Shown here: positions 63,195-64,000 of the stretch, one piece after another
Layout: each line of letters begins with the position of its first letter
Position numbering within the stretch: the stretch's first letter is position 1
Assembly (NCBI GenBank): GCA_016706595.1
Contig: JADJJH010000007.1
Span: forward strand, 434,001 to 498,000
Direction of reading: 5' to 3'
DNA: 64,000 nt
From: Bacteroidota bacterium
Lineage (GTDB): Bacteria > Bacteroidota > Bacteroidia > Chitinophagales > Chitinophagaceae
Translations under genes and position numbers: made by a program
Notes under the pieces: generated by a model
The model's input: the letters and a program-made list of their open reading frames with translations, nothing else
Told to the model about the DNA's origin: nothing
Databases searched by the model: none

Positions 63195-64000
63195 ATGGCC
63201 GATGTAATACGTATGCCTTTATTGAGTGATACCATGACCGAAGGAAAAATAACGGTTTGGAATAAGAAAGTGGGCGATAAAGTGAAAAGTGATGAATCGA
63301 TAGCGGATGTTGAAACCGACAAAGCAACCATGGAAATCATTCCTTATGTAGATGGTACCCTTTTGTATATTGGTGTAGAAGCCGGAAGTGCAGCGAAAGT
63401 GAATGAAATTATCGCTATCATTGGTAAAGAAGGCGAAGACATTTCGGCAATGATATCTAATAGTGGAGATAATGTAAAAGTCGAAGAGAAAACTTCAGAA
63501 CCCGCTAACCCGCAACCTTCTAATCCGCAAACAGCTGCAATTTCTATTCCAAAAGAATTAACCGTAATTCGTATGCCTTTGTTAAGCGATACCATGACGG
63601 AAGGCAAGATTGTAGTGTGGAACAAACAAGTTGGAGATACTGTAAAAGCAGATGATTCATTAGCCGATGTTGAAACCGATAAGGCAACTATGGAAGTAAT
63701 TGGTTATACCGATGGTGTTTTATTATATCAAGGAATAAAGGCTGGTGAAGCCGCAAAAGTAAATGGCGTAATTGCTGTAATTGGTAAAGCTGGAACCGAC
63801 ATAACTCCGTATTTAGATGCTTTGAAAAATGATGCACAGCCTACAGCTTCTCAACCTGAAGTTGCAAAAGCGGTAGAACCCGTTGCAGCAACCACGAACC
63901 AAGAACATCAAGCAAATGATGGAGGCAGAGTAAAAGCTTCGCCATTAGCCAAACAAATTGCTAAAGAAAAAGGTATCGATTTAAGTAAAGTAAATGGCAG
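63195..64000 (+). CDS. aceF: Pyruvate dehydrogenase complex dihydrolipoamide acetyltransferase (E2), N-terminal part
   Basis: The frame is open from ATG 63195 to the window end with no stop. It encodes two tandem lipoyl domains: the first ~1-75 with lipoyl-lysine motif DVETDKATMEIIPY, the second ~122-197 with DVETDKATMEVIGY. Both start with the near-identical IRMPLLSDTMTEGKI. Ala/Pro/Gln-rich linkers separate them, and the start of a peripheral-subunit-binding domain follows (RVKASPLAKQIAKEKGIDLSKV). The catalytic domain lies beyond the window. Two-lipoyl E2 proteins of this kind acetylate CoA in the pyruvate dehydrogenase complex. Apparent minus-strand frames here are shadows. Confidence 0.92.
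   Translation, partial: MADVIRMPLLSDTMTEGKITVWNKKVGDKVKSDESIADVETDKATMEIIPYVDGTLLYIGVEAGSAAKVNEIIAIIGKEGEDISAMISNSGDNVKVEEKTSEPANPQPSNPQTAAISIPKELTVIRMPLLSDTMTEGKIVVWNKQVGDTVKADDSLADVETDKATMEVIGYTDGVLLYQGIKAGEAAKVNGVIAVIGKAGTDITPYLDALKNDAQPTASQPEVAKAVEPVAATTNQEHQANDGGRVKASPLAKQIAKEKGIDLSKVNG

Noticed and set aside
63017..63625. Two minus-strand open frames
   Set aside because: They are antisense shadows of the aceF lipoyl domains, which are unmistakable on the plus strand.

Overview
This AT-rich 64 kb window looks like a chromosomal segment of a member of the Bacteroidota. Four things point that way: a SusC-style TonB-dependent receptor with an N-terminal carboxypeptidase-like domain; a secreted protein with a type IX secretion (Por) C-terminal sorting domain; families typical of the phylum (DUF4294, TIGR02757, Bacteroidota-type ABC-F and PolX); and many gene starts preceded by the Bacteroidota sigma-A -7 element TAnnTTTG, with no obvious Shine-Dalgarno sequences. 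I cannot name the genus. No rRNA, tRNA, CRISPR array, full insertion sequence or prophage was recognised.

Layout. 0.2-2.7 kb: TonB receptor (minus). 2.8-5.0 kb: nuoH-nuoI-nuoJ of complex I. 5.0-6.9 kb: accessory small genes (a lipoprotein, an orphan antitoxin-like gene, a CxxC protein and an antitoxin/ParE-RelE toxin pair). 7.1-8.6 kb: a DUF4294 protein and an alpha/beta hydrolase. 8.9-11.7 kb: mreB-mreC-mreD followed by a SET-domain gene. 11.8-17.2 kb: a class V PLP enzyme, smpB, a TMTC-like membrane/TPR protein and DUF5995. 17.3-22.5 kb: nuoK-nuoL-nuoM-nuoN, the second part of complex I, 12 kb from nuoJ. 22.6-31.4 kb: a secreted protein with a caspase-clan-like His/Cys pair and a 2152-residue alpha-2-macroglobulin-like protein. 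31.7-40.6 kb (minus): polX, zapA, a 2-hydroxyacid dehydrogenase, rsmA, parC, and a PspC/PadR pair. 41.2-44.3 kb: an ABC-F ATPase with a short-ORF/terminator unit upstream, and an arginase-family gene. 44.4-49.6 kb: an accessory region with DUF2130, a DUF3024 pseudogene, an SF1 helicase-nuclease and tandem repeats. 49.8-63.0 kb: a T9SS lamin-tail protein, lspA, an M23 peptidase, bcp, a small HExxH protein, apaG, a class A PBP, DUF3108, TIGR02757 and a Cys/Met trans-sulfuration enzyme. 63.2 kb to the end: the start of the pyruvate dehydrogenase E2 gene, cut by the window edge.

Four genes (mreD, nuoM, the arginase-family gene and the T9SS protein) are broken by six single-base indels, most in A or T homopolymers. 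Repairing each gives full-length products. In essential genes this suggests residual sequencing error or transcript slippage more than true pseudogenes.

The most interesting non-coding signals are: (i) a candidate small transcript on the minus strand upstream of the ABC-F gene, with a -7 box, a 15-codon ORF ending in tandem stops, and a strand-specific intrinsic terminator; (ii) a ~131-bp multi-hairpin repeat found directly after two genes, with compensatory base changes between copies; (iii) homologous upstream regions before the DUF2130 and helicase genes; and (iv) a 106-bp palindromic insertion inside the DUF3024 pseudogene.
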